This document shows positions 9,176-16,846 of a stretch of 64,000 nucleotides of DNA, in pieces. Each line of letters starts with the position of its first letter. Within the stretch, counting starts at the first letter, position 1. Source of the stretch: Dactylosporangium aurantiacum (GTDB taxonomy: Bacteria > Actinomycetota > Actinomycetes > Mycobacteriales > Micromonosporaceae); the NCBI RefSeq assembly GCF_000716715.1, contig NZ_JNYJ01000033.1, positions 1-64,000 of the forward strand, given 5' to 3'. A model generated the notes under the pieces. It searched no databases and was not told where the DNA came from. It worked only from the letters and a program-made list of their open reading frames with translations. The translations under genes and the position numbers were made by a program.

Positions 9176-9775
9176 ATGACCGACACCCGCCCGCCGCGCG
9201 CCGACGCCGTGCGCAACCGGGCGGCGCTGCTGGCGGCGGCCGCGGACGAGTTCGCCGAGCGCGGCATGGACGCGTCGGTCGCCGACATCGCCCGCCGGGC
9301 CGGCGTCGGCAAGGGCACGGTGTTCCGGCACTTCGCGACGAAGGACGACCTGATCGCCGCGATCGTGCTCGACCGGATCGACGAGCTGACGACCGCGGGC
9401 GAAGGGCTGCTGGACGCCGAGGACCCTGGCGCGGCGCTGCTGGAGTTCCTCACCGTCGCCGCGCACCAGCGCCAGCAGCGGGACCTGTCGTTCCTGCACG
9501 GCGCCGGCGATGTGGATCCGGCGGTGGCGCGGGCCCGGGAGCGGATGTACCGGACCGTGCACGAACTCGTCGACCGGGCCCGCCGGCACGGCGCCGTACG
9601 CGCCGACGTCACCGGCACCGACGTCATCCTGCTGATGTGCGCGCCGAACTACGTCGCCAGCTACGCGCCCGGCGCGCCCCCCGAGCTATGGCGGCGCTAC
9701 CTGGGCATCCTCTTCGACGGCCTGCGCCCCCAGGGCGCGCACCCGCTGCCGGAGCCACCACCACCGGCCTTGTAG
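9176..9775 (+). CDS. TetR-family repressor
   Basis: 199 residues from ATG 9176; another in-frame ATG lies 9 bases upstream. The N-terminal HTH is clear (ADEFAERGMDASVADIARRAGVGKGTVFRHFATKDDL, residues about 20-60), followed by an all-helical ligand domain. It is divergent from the quinone oxidoreductase, with two matching operators in the gap, and so probably represses both genes. The ligand is unknown. A much longer upstream reading frame is only the antisense of the oxidoreductase. Confidence 0.88.
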   Translation: MTDTRPPRADAVRNRAALLAAAADEFAERGMDASVADIARRAGVGKGTVFRHFATKDDLIAAIVLDRIDELTTAGEGLLDAEDPGAALLEFLTVAAHQRQQRDLSFLHGAGDVDPAVARARERMYRTVHELVDRARRHGAVRADVTGTDVILLMCAPNYVASYAPGAPPELWRRYLGILFDGLRPQGAHPLPEPPPPAL

Positions 9776-9920
9776 CCGGCGGGTCGACCCCGCGGCCACG
9801 GCACCGGAGGCGCGACCGGGCCCCGAAGCCACCGGGCACCGGTCAGCCGCGGGACGCGGGGCCACACGCCTGACCGCCGAGCCGGCCGCTGGAGACGAGG
9901 CCCAGCGGGCCGCCGGGTCG

Positions 9921-10280
9921 TCAGCCGCCGGACGGTCCGAGCGGCGCGGCCGCCGTCGGCGACGGCGCCGGCTCCTTCAGCTCGATGAAGATGCTGTGGG
10001 TGTCGGTCGTGCCGATGTTCTCGCCGGCGTGCTCCTGGGCGCCGACCCACCGCGCCTGGCCCGCCGGCAGCTCGACCTCGACCTGCCGGTCACCGGCGGA
10101 CACCCGGCGGCGGAAGCCGCTCAGGGTGACCATCACGCTGTCGGGGTGGCGGTGGCGGTGGGTCGTGTCGCCGGGGTGGTCGCGGTATTGCAGGACCCGG
10201 ACCCGGTCGTTCTCGAACAGCACCGAGTAGAGCGCGGGGTCAGTGACCACCGGATCCGCTTCATGGGACTCCAGTACCAT
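9921..10280 (-). CDS. Small cupin-like protein
   Basis: 119 residues from ATG 10280. The sequence has a single cupin-like barrel pattern: LYSVLFENDRVRVLQYRDHPGDTTHRHRHPDSVMV carries a cluster of His residues (HRHRHP) that could bind a metal, followed by VEVELPAGQARWVGAQEHAGENIG. The last 12 residues are Pro/Ala/Gly-rich. It is divergent from a TetR gene across a short gap full of CCATG repeats and is likely its regulatory target. The substrate is unknown. Confidence 0.7.
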   Translation of the reverse strand: MVLESHEADPVVTDPALYSVLFENDRVRVLQYRDHPGDTTHRHRHPDSVMVTLSGFRRRVSAGDRQVEVELPAGQARWVGAQEHAGENIGTTDTHSIFIELKEPAPSPTAAAPLGPSGG

Positions 10281-10300
10281 GGGACTACGGTACCATGAAG
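10259..10300. promoter_or_regulatory. Nested inverted repeats, probable TetR operator
   Basis: CTTCATGG (10259-10266) is the exact inverse complement of CCATGAAG (10293-10300). Between them is the palindrome CCATGG, and GTACCATG occurs twice. This dense symmetry overlaps the start codon of the cupin gene and ends four bases before the TetR start, so binding would shut both genes. Confidence 0.55.
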
Positions 10301-10304
10301 GACG

Positions 10305-10889
10305 ATGGAGACACCATACGAAGCGACCGGCCGCACCCAGCAGAAGACACGCACCAGGGAGGCGCTGGTCGACGCGACCCGGGCGCTGCTCGCCGAGGGG
10401 TCGACACCGCAGGTGGAGGACGCGGCCGAGCGCGCCGGGGTGTCCCGCACCACCGCGTACCGCTACTTTCCTAACCAGCGCAGCCTCCTGCTCGCCGCGC
10501 ACCCGCAGATCTCCCCGGACACGCTGCTGCCGGCGGACGCGCCGCGGGAGGTGACCGCCCGCCTCGACGCGTTCATGGCCGCGTTCACCCGGTACAACTT
10601 CGAATGGGAGCCGCAGCTGCGCACCTCCCTGCGGCTGGCGCTGGAGCGGTCCGGCGCGCAGCCGGCGCTGCGGCAGGGCCGGGCGATCGGCTGGATCGAG
10701 CACGCGCTCGAGCCCCTGCGAGACAGCCACCCCGCCGTCGACGTGCACGTTCTCGCGGTCGCCATCCGGTCCGCGACCGGCATCGAGTCACTGATCTGGC
10801 TGGTCGACATCGCCGGCCAGTCGCGGGCCGAGGCCGCGGAGACGGTGCGCCGCACGGCCCGCGCCCTGCTCGACGCCGCCGTGCGCTGA
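10305..10889 (+). CDS. TetR-family regulator
   Basis: 194 residues from ATG 10305, with GAAGGA close upstream. The HTH lies at residues about 14-55 (TREALVDATRALLAEGSTPQVEDAAERAGVSRTTAYRYFPNQRSLL). The C-terminal domain is helical and unrelated to that of the neighbouring TetR. It is divergent from the small cupin gene with a shared operator. A 9-base gap to the sirtuin gene downstream suggests the two could be co-transcribed. Confidence 0.85.
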   Translation: METPYEATGRTQQKTRTREALVDATRALLAEGSTPQVEDAAERAGVSRTTAYRYFPNQRSLLLAAHPQISPDTLLPADAPREVTARLDAFMAAFTRYNFEWEPQLRTSLRLALERSGAQPALRQGRAIGWIEHALEPLRDSHPAVDVHVLAVAIRSATGIESLIWLVDIAGQSRAEAAETVRRTARALLDAAVR

Positions 10890-10898
10890 TCCGGCAGG

Positions 10899-11717
10899 AT
10901 GACCCGGATGCGGATCGAACTGCCGTCCGGCGTCGCCGACGCCCTCGCCGCGGCCACCCGGGTCGTCGTCTTCACCGGCGCCGGCATGTCGGCGGAGAGC
11001 GGCGTGCCGACGTTCCGCGACGACCTCACCGGCCTGTGGGCCCGCTTCGACGCCGAGCAGCTCGCCACCCCCGAGGCGTACCGGGCCGACCCGGACCTCG
11101 TGTGGGGCTGGTACGAGTGGCGCCGCGCCCGCGTGCGCCGGGCCGCACCGAACGCCGGGCACCTTGCCGTCGCGGAGCTGGAGACACTGGTCCCCGGCAC
11201 GACGGTCGTCACCCAGAACGTCGACGACCTGCACGAGCGGGCCGGCTCCCGGGCGCCGGTCCACCTGCACGGCAGCCTGTTCGCGCCGCGCTGCACCGGC
11301 ACCGCCGCGCACCCCGCCGACGTGCCGGACGCCGCCGACGTGCCGGACGCCGACGTCGTGCCGGACGCTGACGTCGCCGACGGCGACCCGGCAGCGGGCG
11401 GCCGCATCCCGCCGCCCGCCTGCACCCGGTGCGGGGCGCCGGTGCGGCCCGGCGTCGTGTGGTTCGGCGAGGCGCTGCCGCGGGCCGCGCTGACCACGGC
11501 GATCGAGGCCGCCACGACCTGCGACGTGCTGCTGACGGTCGGCACGTCCGGCGTGGTGTACCCGGCCGCCGAGATCCCACGCGTCGCCATGCTCCACGGC
11601 GCCACGGTCATTCAGGTGAACCCGGACCCGACGCCCCTGGACCCGGTCTGCGCCGCCAACCTCCGCGGCACCGCGGCACAGGTGCTGCCGACCCTGGTCG
11701 CCGCCGCGCGACGCTGA
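10899..11717 (+). CDS. Sirtuin-family NAD-dependent protein deacylase (SIRT5/CobB-like)
   Basis: 272 residues. It has the NAD-binding motifs GAGMSAESGVPTFRD (residues 27-41), TQNVDDLHERAG and the catalytic HLHGS. Y72-E-W-R75 matches the Tyr-x-x-Arg pair of class III sirtuins that favours succinyl and malonyl lysines, so desuccinylase activity is inferred. The zinc module holds an extra acidic repeat insert of about 30 residues (units like ADVPDA) between the first Cys and the C-T-R-C pair; only three Cys are visible. The C-terminal NPDPTPLD segment is normal. It lies 9 bases after a tetR gene. Confidence 0.88.
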   Translation: MTRMRIELPSGVADALAAATRVVVFTGAGMSAESGVPTFRDDLTGLWARFDAEQLATPEAYRADPDLVWGWYEWRRARVRRAAPNAGHLAVAELETLVPGTTVVTQNVDDLHERAGSRAPVHLHGSLFAPRCTGTAAHPADVPDAADVPDADVVPDADVADGDPAAGGRIPPPACTRCGAPVRPGVVWFGEALPRAALTTAIEAATTCDVLLTVGTSGVVYPAAEIPRVAMLHGATVIQVNPDPTPLDPVCAANLRGTAAQVLPTLVAAARR

Positions 11718-11853
11718 ACCGCCGCGACACTGAACCGCCGCGACACTGAACCGCCGCTACGCAAACCGCCGCGACACAGCGCCGCCGCTACGCAAACCGC
11801 CGGGAAACAGCGCCGCCGGGAAACAGCGCCGCCGCGAAACAGCGCTACCGCGA
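11716..11853. repeat. Tandem array of about eight 16-bp units
   Basis: Starting within the sirtuin stop codon are about 8.5 units of 15-16 bases. Two perfect copies of GAACCGCCGCGACACT come first, then degenerate forms such as AACCGCCGGGAAACAG and CGCCGCCGCGAAACAG. The array fills the gap between two convergent genes and contains no ORF I can support. Confidence 0.85.
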
Positions 11854-11856
11854 GGC

Positions 11857-12138
11857 TCAGCGTCGTGCGACCCAGCGCCCCGTCGCCTCGCGGACTCCCG
11901 GCTCGTCGTTGAAGCCGGGCAGGTGGCGGGCCCAAAACTGCCGCGGCGCGTCGGCGGCCTGCCGCGCCAACCGGTCCAGCGCCGGCGCACCACCGGCCCG
12001 GTACGCGCCGATCTCGTCCGGCCGCAGCTGCATGGCGAGCTCGTACATCGCCACCGTCCCGCACACCACACACAGGACGTGCCGGTCCCCGTCGACGTAC
12101 AGCATCCATGCCCACGGCTCTTCGGCGACCACGTCCAT
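11857..12138 (-). CDS. Hypothetical protein, 93 residues
   Basis: 93 residues from ATG 12138. The sequence begins MDVVAEEPWAWMLYVDGDRH and has a C-x-x-C (CVVC), then an amphipathic helical part (PDEIGAYRAGGAPALDRLARQA). It has normal codon bias and resembles small actinomycete proteins of unknown function. It ends beside the 16-bp repeat array and is divergent from the gene at 12235. I do not recognise a family. Confidence 0.6.
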   Translation of the reverse strand: MDVVAEEPWAWMLYVDGDRHVLCVVCGTVAMYELAMQLRPDEIGAYRAGGAPALDRLARQAADAPRQFWARHLPGFNDEPGVREATGRWVARR

Positions 12139-12234
12139 GCGCCGATTCTCGCCGATGCCCTGCCCGTCCCCGGCCCGGGCCCGGCGGGCCGGCCGTGGCA
12201 CGTGGCGCGGCCGGCCCGCCGCTACCCTGGCGCC

Positions 12235-12732
12235 GTGACGGATTTCGAGTGGGGCACCCTGTCGGCGGCGCGGCAGGCGCGGCTCGACGCGGTGCCCGAC
12301 ATGGTCCGGCACGCGCTGCGGGTCCTCGAGGACGTCCTGGAGGAGGCCGACCACGCGTGCACGTTCACCCTCGAGGAGACACCGCTCACCGGCGACCTGG
12401 ACGCGGCGGTGCGGGCCCTGCTGCCGGCGTCCTGCGAGGTGGCCGGGCTCACGCCGGTGCCGGTATGGTCCACAGTGGTCGGTGCGGCGCTGCCCGGGTT
12501 CTTCGTGCCGTCGCGACAGCCGCAGGCATGGGCCGCGCAGGCGGCGCCGCGGGTGCTCGCCGAGGCGCTCAGCGCCTGGGTCACCGCGCTGCTGGCCCGG
12601 CTGTGGCCCGCCACGGCGCAGGCGTGGGAGCTGACCGTGCGGTCCCGCGACTGGTACGAGGCGGCCTATGTCGACGTCGTCGTCCTCGCCGACGGCCGGG
12701 TGTGGCTGCTGCACCTGGGCGTCAGCGACTGA
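12235..12732 (+). CDS. Hypothetical protein, 165 residues
   Basis: 165 residues from GTG 12235. It is mostly helical and acidic at the N-terminus (VPDMVRHALRVLEDVLEEADHA), with a C-terminal strand-rich part (VDVVVLADGRVWLLHLGVSD). There is no signal peptide or membrane segment and no recognised domain. It ends 19 bases before the next gene, an LRV-type repeat protein, and the two are probably co-transcribed. Confidence 0.6.
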   Translation: MTDFEWGTLSAARQARLDAVPDMVRHALRVLEDVLEEADHACTFTLEETPLTGDLDAAVRALLPASCEVAGLTPVPVWSTVVGAALPGFFVPSRQPQAWAAQAAPRVLAEALSAWVTALLARLWPATAQAWELTVRSRDWYEAAYVDVVVLADGRVWLLHLGVSD

Positions 12733-12751
12733 ACGGGGAAGGGGCCGGTAC

Positions 12752-14170
12752 GTGCCGGACAGCGTGCTCGACGGCCTGGCCGTGAACCCGGCGCTGCCGG
12801 ACCGCCTCATCCGGCGCGTCATCGAGCTGCGGCTCGACAGCCGATGGGTGACGCAGCGCACCGCCCCGAGCGCCGACCTGGCCGACGCCGTCATCGCCAC
12901 CGGCGACCACCGGCTGCTGCACGCGTTGGCGCTCAACCGCGGCCTGCCGCACGACATCCGGCTGCGGCTGGCCCGCAACCCCGACGACGGGGTGCGCGCC
13001 GCGCTGGTCATCGGCGGGCGCGACGGCGACCCGGACCTGTTCGCCCGGCTGATCGACGACCCGTCGGCGCAGGTCCGCCGCTACCTCGCCGAGGGCGACA
13101 ACGTCCCGGCCGGCCTGCGCGCCCGCCTCGCTCACGACCCCGACCCGGAGGTCCGGGCCACCCTCGCGCGGTGGTGGCCGGCGGCGCCCGAGCACGTGCG
13201 GCGGGTCCTGCTGACCGATGCCGCGGACACGGTACGGGCCGCCGCCTGCGCCACGTACTACGCCCGGCTGCCGCATCCGGTGCCGCCCGCCGATCTGCTC
13301 CCCGCACTGCTCGACGACCCGGTGACCCGGGCCGGCGCGGTCCGCCACGCCGCCCTCACCCCGGCGCTCGCCGCCCGGCTCGCCGAGGACCCGGACGAGG
13401 AGGTACGCCGGGAGCTGGCCGGACATCCGCACCTGCCGCCCGAGCTGCGCGAGCGGCTCACCGAGGATCCGAACCCACGGGTGCGCGTCGGCGTGTTCGC
13501 CCGGCCGGACACCCCGGAGCCGGCGCGGGCGGCCGTTGTCGCCGGGATCCGCGTCGTCGACCCGCTGGCCGACCTGGACGATGACGGCCTGGAGCACATG
13601 TTCGCCGACCTGGAGCTGCGGACGCTGCGCCTGGCCTGGGTCACCGACGACCCGCTGCCGCACGTGTCGTCGCCGTACCCGTGCTTCCGCGCGTCCGCGG
13701 CCCGCAGCCCGGCGCTGCCGCCGCAGGCCGTGGCGCGGCTGCTCGCCGACGAGGTGAGCGACGTGGCCGCCGCGGCGCTGTCGCGGGCGCCCCACCTCGC
13801 CGACGTGGCGACCGCGGCACGCATCGACCGGGAGTTCCGCCCGGTGAAGCACAGCCGGTGGCGGCCCGCCGACTGCTACCCGTTCCCGCCGGACGCGCTG
13901 CGCCGCTTCGCCGCCGATCCCGACCCGAGGATGCGCCAGCTCGCGGTCCGCGACCCGGACCTGCCGGTCGCGCTCGCCGAACGCCTCGCCGCCGACCCGG
14001 ACCCGTCCGTGCGCAAGGCGGTCGCCGACCATCCGCGCCTGCCGGTCGGCACGCTGCGCGCCATGCTGCGCGACCCCGTGCCGTGGGTCGCGGGCGCCGC
14101 CGCGGCCGTCCCGGCGCTACCGGTCGGCGACCTGGAGCGCCTCCTGCACGCCGCGTCCCCGCGCCGCTGA
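12752..14170 (+). CDS. Leucine-rich-variant / HEAT-like repeat protein
   Basis: 472 residues from GTG 12752, preceded by GGGGAAGGGG. Nearly the whole chain is helical repeats of about 24 residues with a pattern like LAxDPDPxVRxxLAxHPxLPxxL, repeated through residues about 40-470 (for example DPDEEVRRELAGHPHLPPELRERL). These LRV repeats form a curved alpha-solenoid used for protein binding. No catalytic domain is visible. The neighbour at 12235 may be a partner; otherwise the role is unknown. Confidence 0.8.
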   Translation: MPDSVLDGLAVNPALPDRLIRRVIELRLDSRWVTQRTAPSADLADAVIATGDHRLLHALALNRGLPHDIRLRLARNPDDGVRAALVIGGRDGDPDLFARLIDDPSAQVRRYLAEGDNVPAGLRARLAHDPDPEVRATLARWWPAAPEHVRRVLLTDAADTVRAAACATYYARLPHPVPPADLLPALLDDPVTRAGAVRHAALTPALAARLAEDPDEEVRRELAGHPHLPPELRERLTEDPNPRVRVGVFARPDTPEPARAAVVAGIRVVDPLADLDDDGLEHMFADLELRTLRLAWVTDDPLPHVSSPYPCFRASAARSPALPPQAVARLLADEVSDVAAAALSRAPHLADVATAARIDREFRPVKHSRWRPADCYPFPPDALRRFAADPDPRMRQLAVRDPDLPVALAERLAADPDPSVRKAVADHPRLPVGTLRAMLRDPVPWVAGAAAAVPALPVGDLERLLHAASPRR

Positions 14171-14197
14171 ACCCGGCCGGCCCGTCCGCGCCCAGCC

Positions 14198-14279
14198 CGC
14201 CCGTCAGTGCCGCCGCGCGCCGCGCGCCGCGCACAACAAGGGGCCGCCCGTCCCGCGGCACCGGCGCCCGTCAGTGCCG
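14198..14279. repeat. 15-bp direct repeat duplicating a gene end
   Basis: CGCCCGTCAGTGCCG occurs at 14198-14212 and again at 14265-14279. The second copy covers the stop codon of the leftward gene ending at 14271, so its 3' end has been copied into the intergenic space between two convergent genes. Confidence 0.5.
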
Positions 14280-15014
14280 GTGGCGGCGCGCGTCGCGGGG
14301 CAGCGGGGTGAACCAGGTGCGCATCGTCCGTGCCGCGTCGTCCTGCGGGTCACGGCCGGCCAGGTAGTCGGCGACCAGGATCCGCCAGGTCTGCCGGCGG
14401 TCGCCGTCGGCGGCGTGCTTGAACACCGCCCGCCACTCGCCGGCGGCACCGGCCCCGGCGACGAACGCGTCGCGCAGTGCCGCCTCGCCGGCCGGGTCGT
14501 CGTGTGCGGCGGCGTACAGCAGCAGCAGGCCGAGGATGAGGAACGGCCGCGTCTGCGGTTCGTCCCGCCACGTGCCGGGGTGGTGCAGGTGGCACCAGGC
14601 GACGAAGCGCAGCGCCTCCGCGGTCGGCTCGGGGCCGAGCACGAGCGCCGACTCGACCAGCCCCGCGAGGGTGCCGGCCGCCCACACGACGTCGTCGGTG
14701 CAGACCACGACGAGGCAGGCGAAGAGCCGCGCGACGTGGCCGCGCGGGTCGTCGGGGGCGGGCTCGCGGCCGCTCGCCGGCCCCAGCACCGCGCCCGGTC
14801 TCCACGGCAACCGCTGCGGCAGCCGCCGCACGCCCATGAGGTCCTCGATGCTACCGCGGTACTCCTCGACGTGCATGCCGTAGTCGAGCGCCGCGATCTC
14901 GTCGACCATGGCCGCGTCGACGCGGGTGCGCACCCAGTGCAGCAGCGACAGCTCGTCCGGGCGCAGGGTCGCCAGCAGCCGCGCCGGCTCGGCATCGGCG
15001 TCCGACGGTTGCAT
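14271..15014 (-). CDS. Hypothetical protein, 247 residues
   Basis: 247 residues from ATG 15014. The sequence is helical, with Trp and Cys scattered (ACLVVVCTDDVVWAAGTLAGLVE, LRFVAWCHLHHPGTW) and a basic end (RDARRHRH). It might be a soluble alpha-solenoid but has no clear repeats. It lies 23 bases downstream of the GNAT gene on the same strand, possibly as the last gene of a three-gene leftward unit with the XRE regulator. Confidence 0.6.
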   Translation of the reverse strand: MQPSDADAEPARLLATLRPDELSLLHWVRTRVDAAMVDEIAALDYGMHVEEYRGSIEDLMGVRRLPQRLPWRPGAVLGPASGREPAPDDPRGHVARLFACLVVVCTDDVVWAAGTLAGLVESALVLGPEPTAEALRFVAWCHLHHPGTWRDEPQTRPFLILGLLLLYAAAHDDPAGEAALRDAFVAGAGAAGEWRAVFKHAADGDRRQTWRILVADYLAGRDPQDDAARTMRTWFTPLPRDARRHRH

Positions 15015-15037
15015 CGCCACGCGTCGACGGTACGCCC

Positions 15038-15544
15038 TCAGCGCAGCGGCTTGCGGAACACGATCTCGTGCCGCGTGTAGCCCATCCGGTGCTCGTAGAA
15101 CGGCATCGAGGTGGGGTTGTCCACGCCGGTCTCGAGCGTGATCACGGCCGCGGCGCACTCGATCGCCCACCGCTCGGCCGCCGCCATCAGGGCCGTGCCG
15201 GCCCCGGACCGGCGCGCCGAGGCGGTCACGGTGAGGGCGTCGACGTGGACCCGGCGCTGCCCGAGGTCGCGCTGCAGCTGCCAGGCGGCCGTCGGCACCG
15301 GCGCGTGCAGCCGGGCGACGAGCGTGCCGACGATCTCGCCGCCGGCCTCGGCGACCAGCATCAGCACCGACGGGTCCGCCGCGTACCGCTCGTACAGCTC
15401 CTCGTGCCACGCGGCGAGGCCCTCCGGGTCGGGCTCGCGCGCGGTGTCCGGGTCGAGCGCCGCGAAGTACCGGCCGGCGTCCTGCCACACCCGCGCCCGG
15501 CCGGCTCCGTCGCCGGCCCGCACCGCCCGCACCAGGCTCACCAT
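15038..15544 (-). CDS. GNAT-family N-acetyltransferase
   Basis: 168 residues from ATG 15544. It has the acetyl-CoA site pattern of GNAT enzymes: VHVDALTVTASARRSGAGTALMAAAERWA (motif A, R-R-S-G-A-G) and a following beta-strand and helix ending PFYEHRMGYTRHEIVFRKPL (motif B). The substrate is unknown. Its start overlaps the end of the XRE regulator gene by 7 bases, so the two are translationally linked. Confidence 0.82.
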   Translation of the reverse strand: MVSLVRAVRAGDGAGRARVWQDAGRYFAALDPDTAREPDPEGLAAWHEELYERYAADPSVLMLVAEAGGEIVGTLVARLHAPVPTAAWQLQRDLGQRRVHVDALTVTASARRSGAGTALMAAAERWAIECAAAVITLETGVDNPTSMPFYEHRMGYTRHEIVFRKPLR

Positions 15545-16323
15545 CGCACCAGATCGTTGAGGGCGGCGCCAGTGGCCTCGTCGGCCGGCAGGAACGCCTC
15601 GAGGCGCAGCTCGGCGACGGTGACATCGGTGGCGGTGCCGAAGTGGGTGAGGGTGGTGATCAGCCGCAGCTCCCGGCCGCCGGTCCGCAGGTGCAGCGGC
15701 ACGGCGAAGCCCAGGTGCTGCGGTGACACGCGCCGGGGCGGGGCGAGCGCGGCGAGCTCGTCGGCGAGGCGGCGCAGCCGGTCGCTCGGGTTGCGCACGC
15801 TCTCGGCGTGGACGCGGTCGACGACGTGCCACGCCCACTCGTCGAGGTTGACGATGTGCGGCGCGAGGCCGCCGGGGTGCAGCAGCACCCTGGGGACGCT
15901 GACCGGCGCGGTGAGCAGCGCCGGGTCCACGTCGCGGGTGAGCATGCCGAAGCCGGCGTTGCCGGCGACGAGGTCACCGTGCCGGTCGACGACCACGGCG
16001 GGGAACGGCAGGTGCCCGTGCAGGATCCGGTCCAGGGCCGCCCGCACGGTCGCCAGCCTCGGATCGTCGAGGTCTCGCTGCGGGTACGCGGGCGCGAACC
16101 CGGCGGCGAGCAGCAGCGCGTTGCGTTCGCGGACCGGCACCTCCAGGGACTCCGCCAGCCGGATGATCATGGCACGGCCGGGGGTTGACCGGCCGCTCTC
16201 GATGAAGCTGACGTGCCGTTGGGTGGTGCCCGCGCGGGCGGCCAGCTCCAGCTGGCTGACGCGGCGGCGAGTGCGCCAGGTGCGCAGCGCGACCGCGAGC
16301 CCGCCGGCCGGTTCGGTGGTCAT
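15538..16323 (-). CDS. XRE-family regulator with MmyB-like ligand domain
   Basis: 261 residues. An N-terminal HTH_31/XRE fold (residues about 8-65, RVSQLELAARAGTTQRHVSFIESGRSTPGRAM) precedes a PAS-like MmyB domain (VVVDRHGDLVAGNAGF...). These regulators usually control a divergent oxidoreductase or small enzyme gene. Here the divergent partner is the SnoaL-like/dehydrogenase pair at 16406-17931, with a palindrome in the gap. Confidence 0.85.
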   Translation of the reverse strand: MTTEPAGGLAVALRTWRTRRRVSQLELAARAGTTQRHVSFIESGRSTPGRAMIIRLAESLEVPVRERNALLLAAGFAPAYPQRDLDDPRLATVRAALDRILHGHLPFPAVVVDRHGDLVAGNAGFGMLTRDVDPALLTAPVSVPRVLLHPGGLAPHIVNLDEWAWHVVDRVHAESVRNPSDRLRRLADELAALAPPRRVSPQHLGFAVPLHLRTGGRELRLITTLTHFGTATDVTVAELRLEAFLPADEATGAALNDLVRW

Positions 16324-16358
16324 GGCTCCTGTCTACCGGTTCGCGGCGCCGTCCGGCG

Positions 16359-16374
16359 ATTCCCTGCCGGGAAT
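16359..16374. promoter_or_regulatory. Palindromic operator ATTCCC-TGCC-GGGAAT
   Basis: A 16-bp inverted repeat with perfect 6-bp arms in the gap between the XRE gene and the divergent SnoaL-like gene. A close copy (core TCCTGCCGGGAA) occurs at 19194-19209 before another gene. It is the likely binding site of the XRE regulator. Confidence 0.6.
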
Positions 16375-16405
16375 TGCCGGGGTCCGCCGGGCGCCGGCAG
16401 AGTCC

Positions 16406-16846
16406 ATGACCATGACGATGGCCATGACCGACAACGACACGCAGGACCTCATCGACCGGTACGTCGCGGTGTGGGGCGAGGCGGACGACGGGCGGCGCGC
16501 CGCCGCCGTCCGCGCGCTGTGGACCGACGACGCGTTCCACGTGCTGCGCGCGCCGCAGGAGCTGCGGCAGGCTGCCGCGGCGCTAGGGTTCGACCGGCTG
16601 GAGCTGCAGGCGCGCGGGCACGCCGAGCTGGAGGTGCGGGTGGCGCGGGCGTACCGGGAGTTCGTCGCCCCGGGCACGTTCACGTTCCGCGCCCGCGGTG
16701 ACGGGGAGCGGCTCCGCGACGTGGTCACCTTCCGGTGGGAGATGGTGCCGCGGGCCGGCGGCGACCCGGCCGGGGCCGGCCTCGAGGTGCTGGTGCTCGG
16801 CACGGACGGCCGCATCGCCCGCGACTACCAGTTCATCGAGGCATGA
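16406..16846 (+). CDS. SnoaL-like / nuclear transport factor 2-fold protein
   Basis: 146 residues from ATG 16406; further Met codons follow in frame (MTMTMAM). The chain has the usual NTF2 order: N-terminal helices (DLIDRYVAVWGEADDGRRAAAVRALWTDDAFHVL), a mid helix and a beta-sheet ending VLGTDGRIARDYQFIEA. Such folds act as small hydrolases, isomerases or binding proteins. Its stop overlaps the start of the dehydrogenase gene (ATGA), so both act in one operon. Confidence 0.75.
   Translation: MTMTMAMTDNDTQDLIDRYVAVWGEADDGRRAAAVRALWTDDAFHVLRAPQELRQAAAALGFDRLELQARGHAELEVRVARAYREFVAPGTFTFRARGDGERLRDVVTFRWEMVPRAGGDPAGAGLEVLVLGTDGRIARDYQFIEA

Noticed and set aside
11716-11853. CRISPR array
   Set aside because: Units are 16 bp and directly adjacent, with no spacers and no cas genes.
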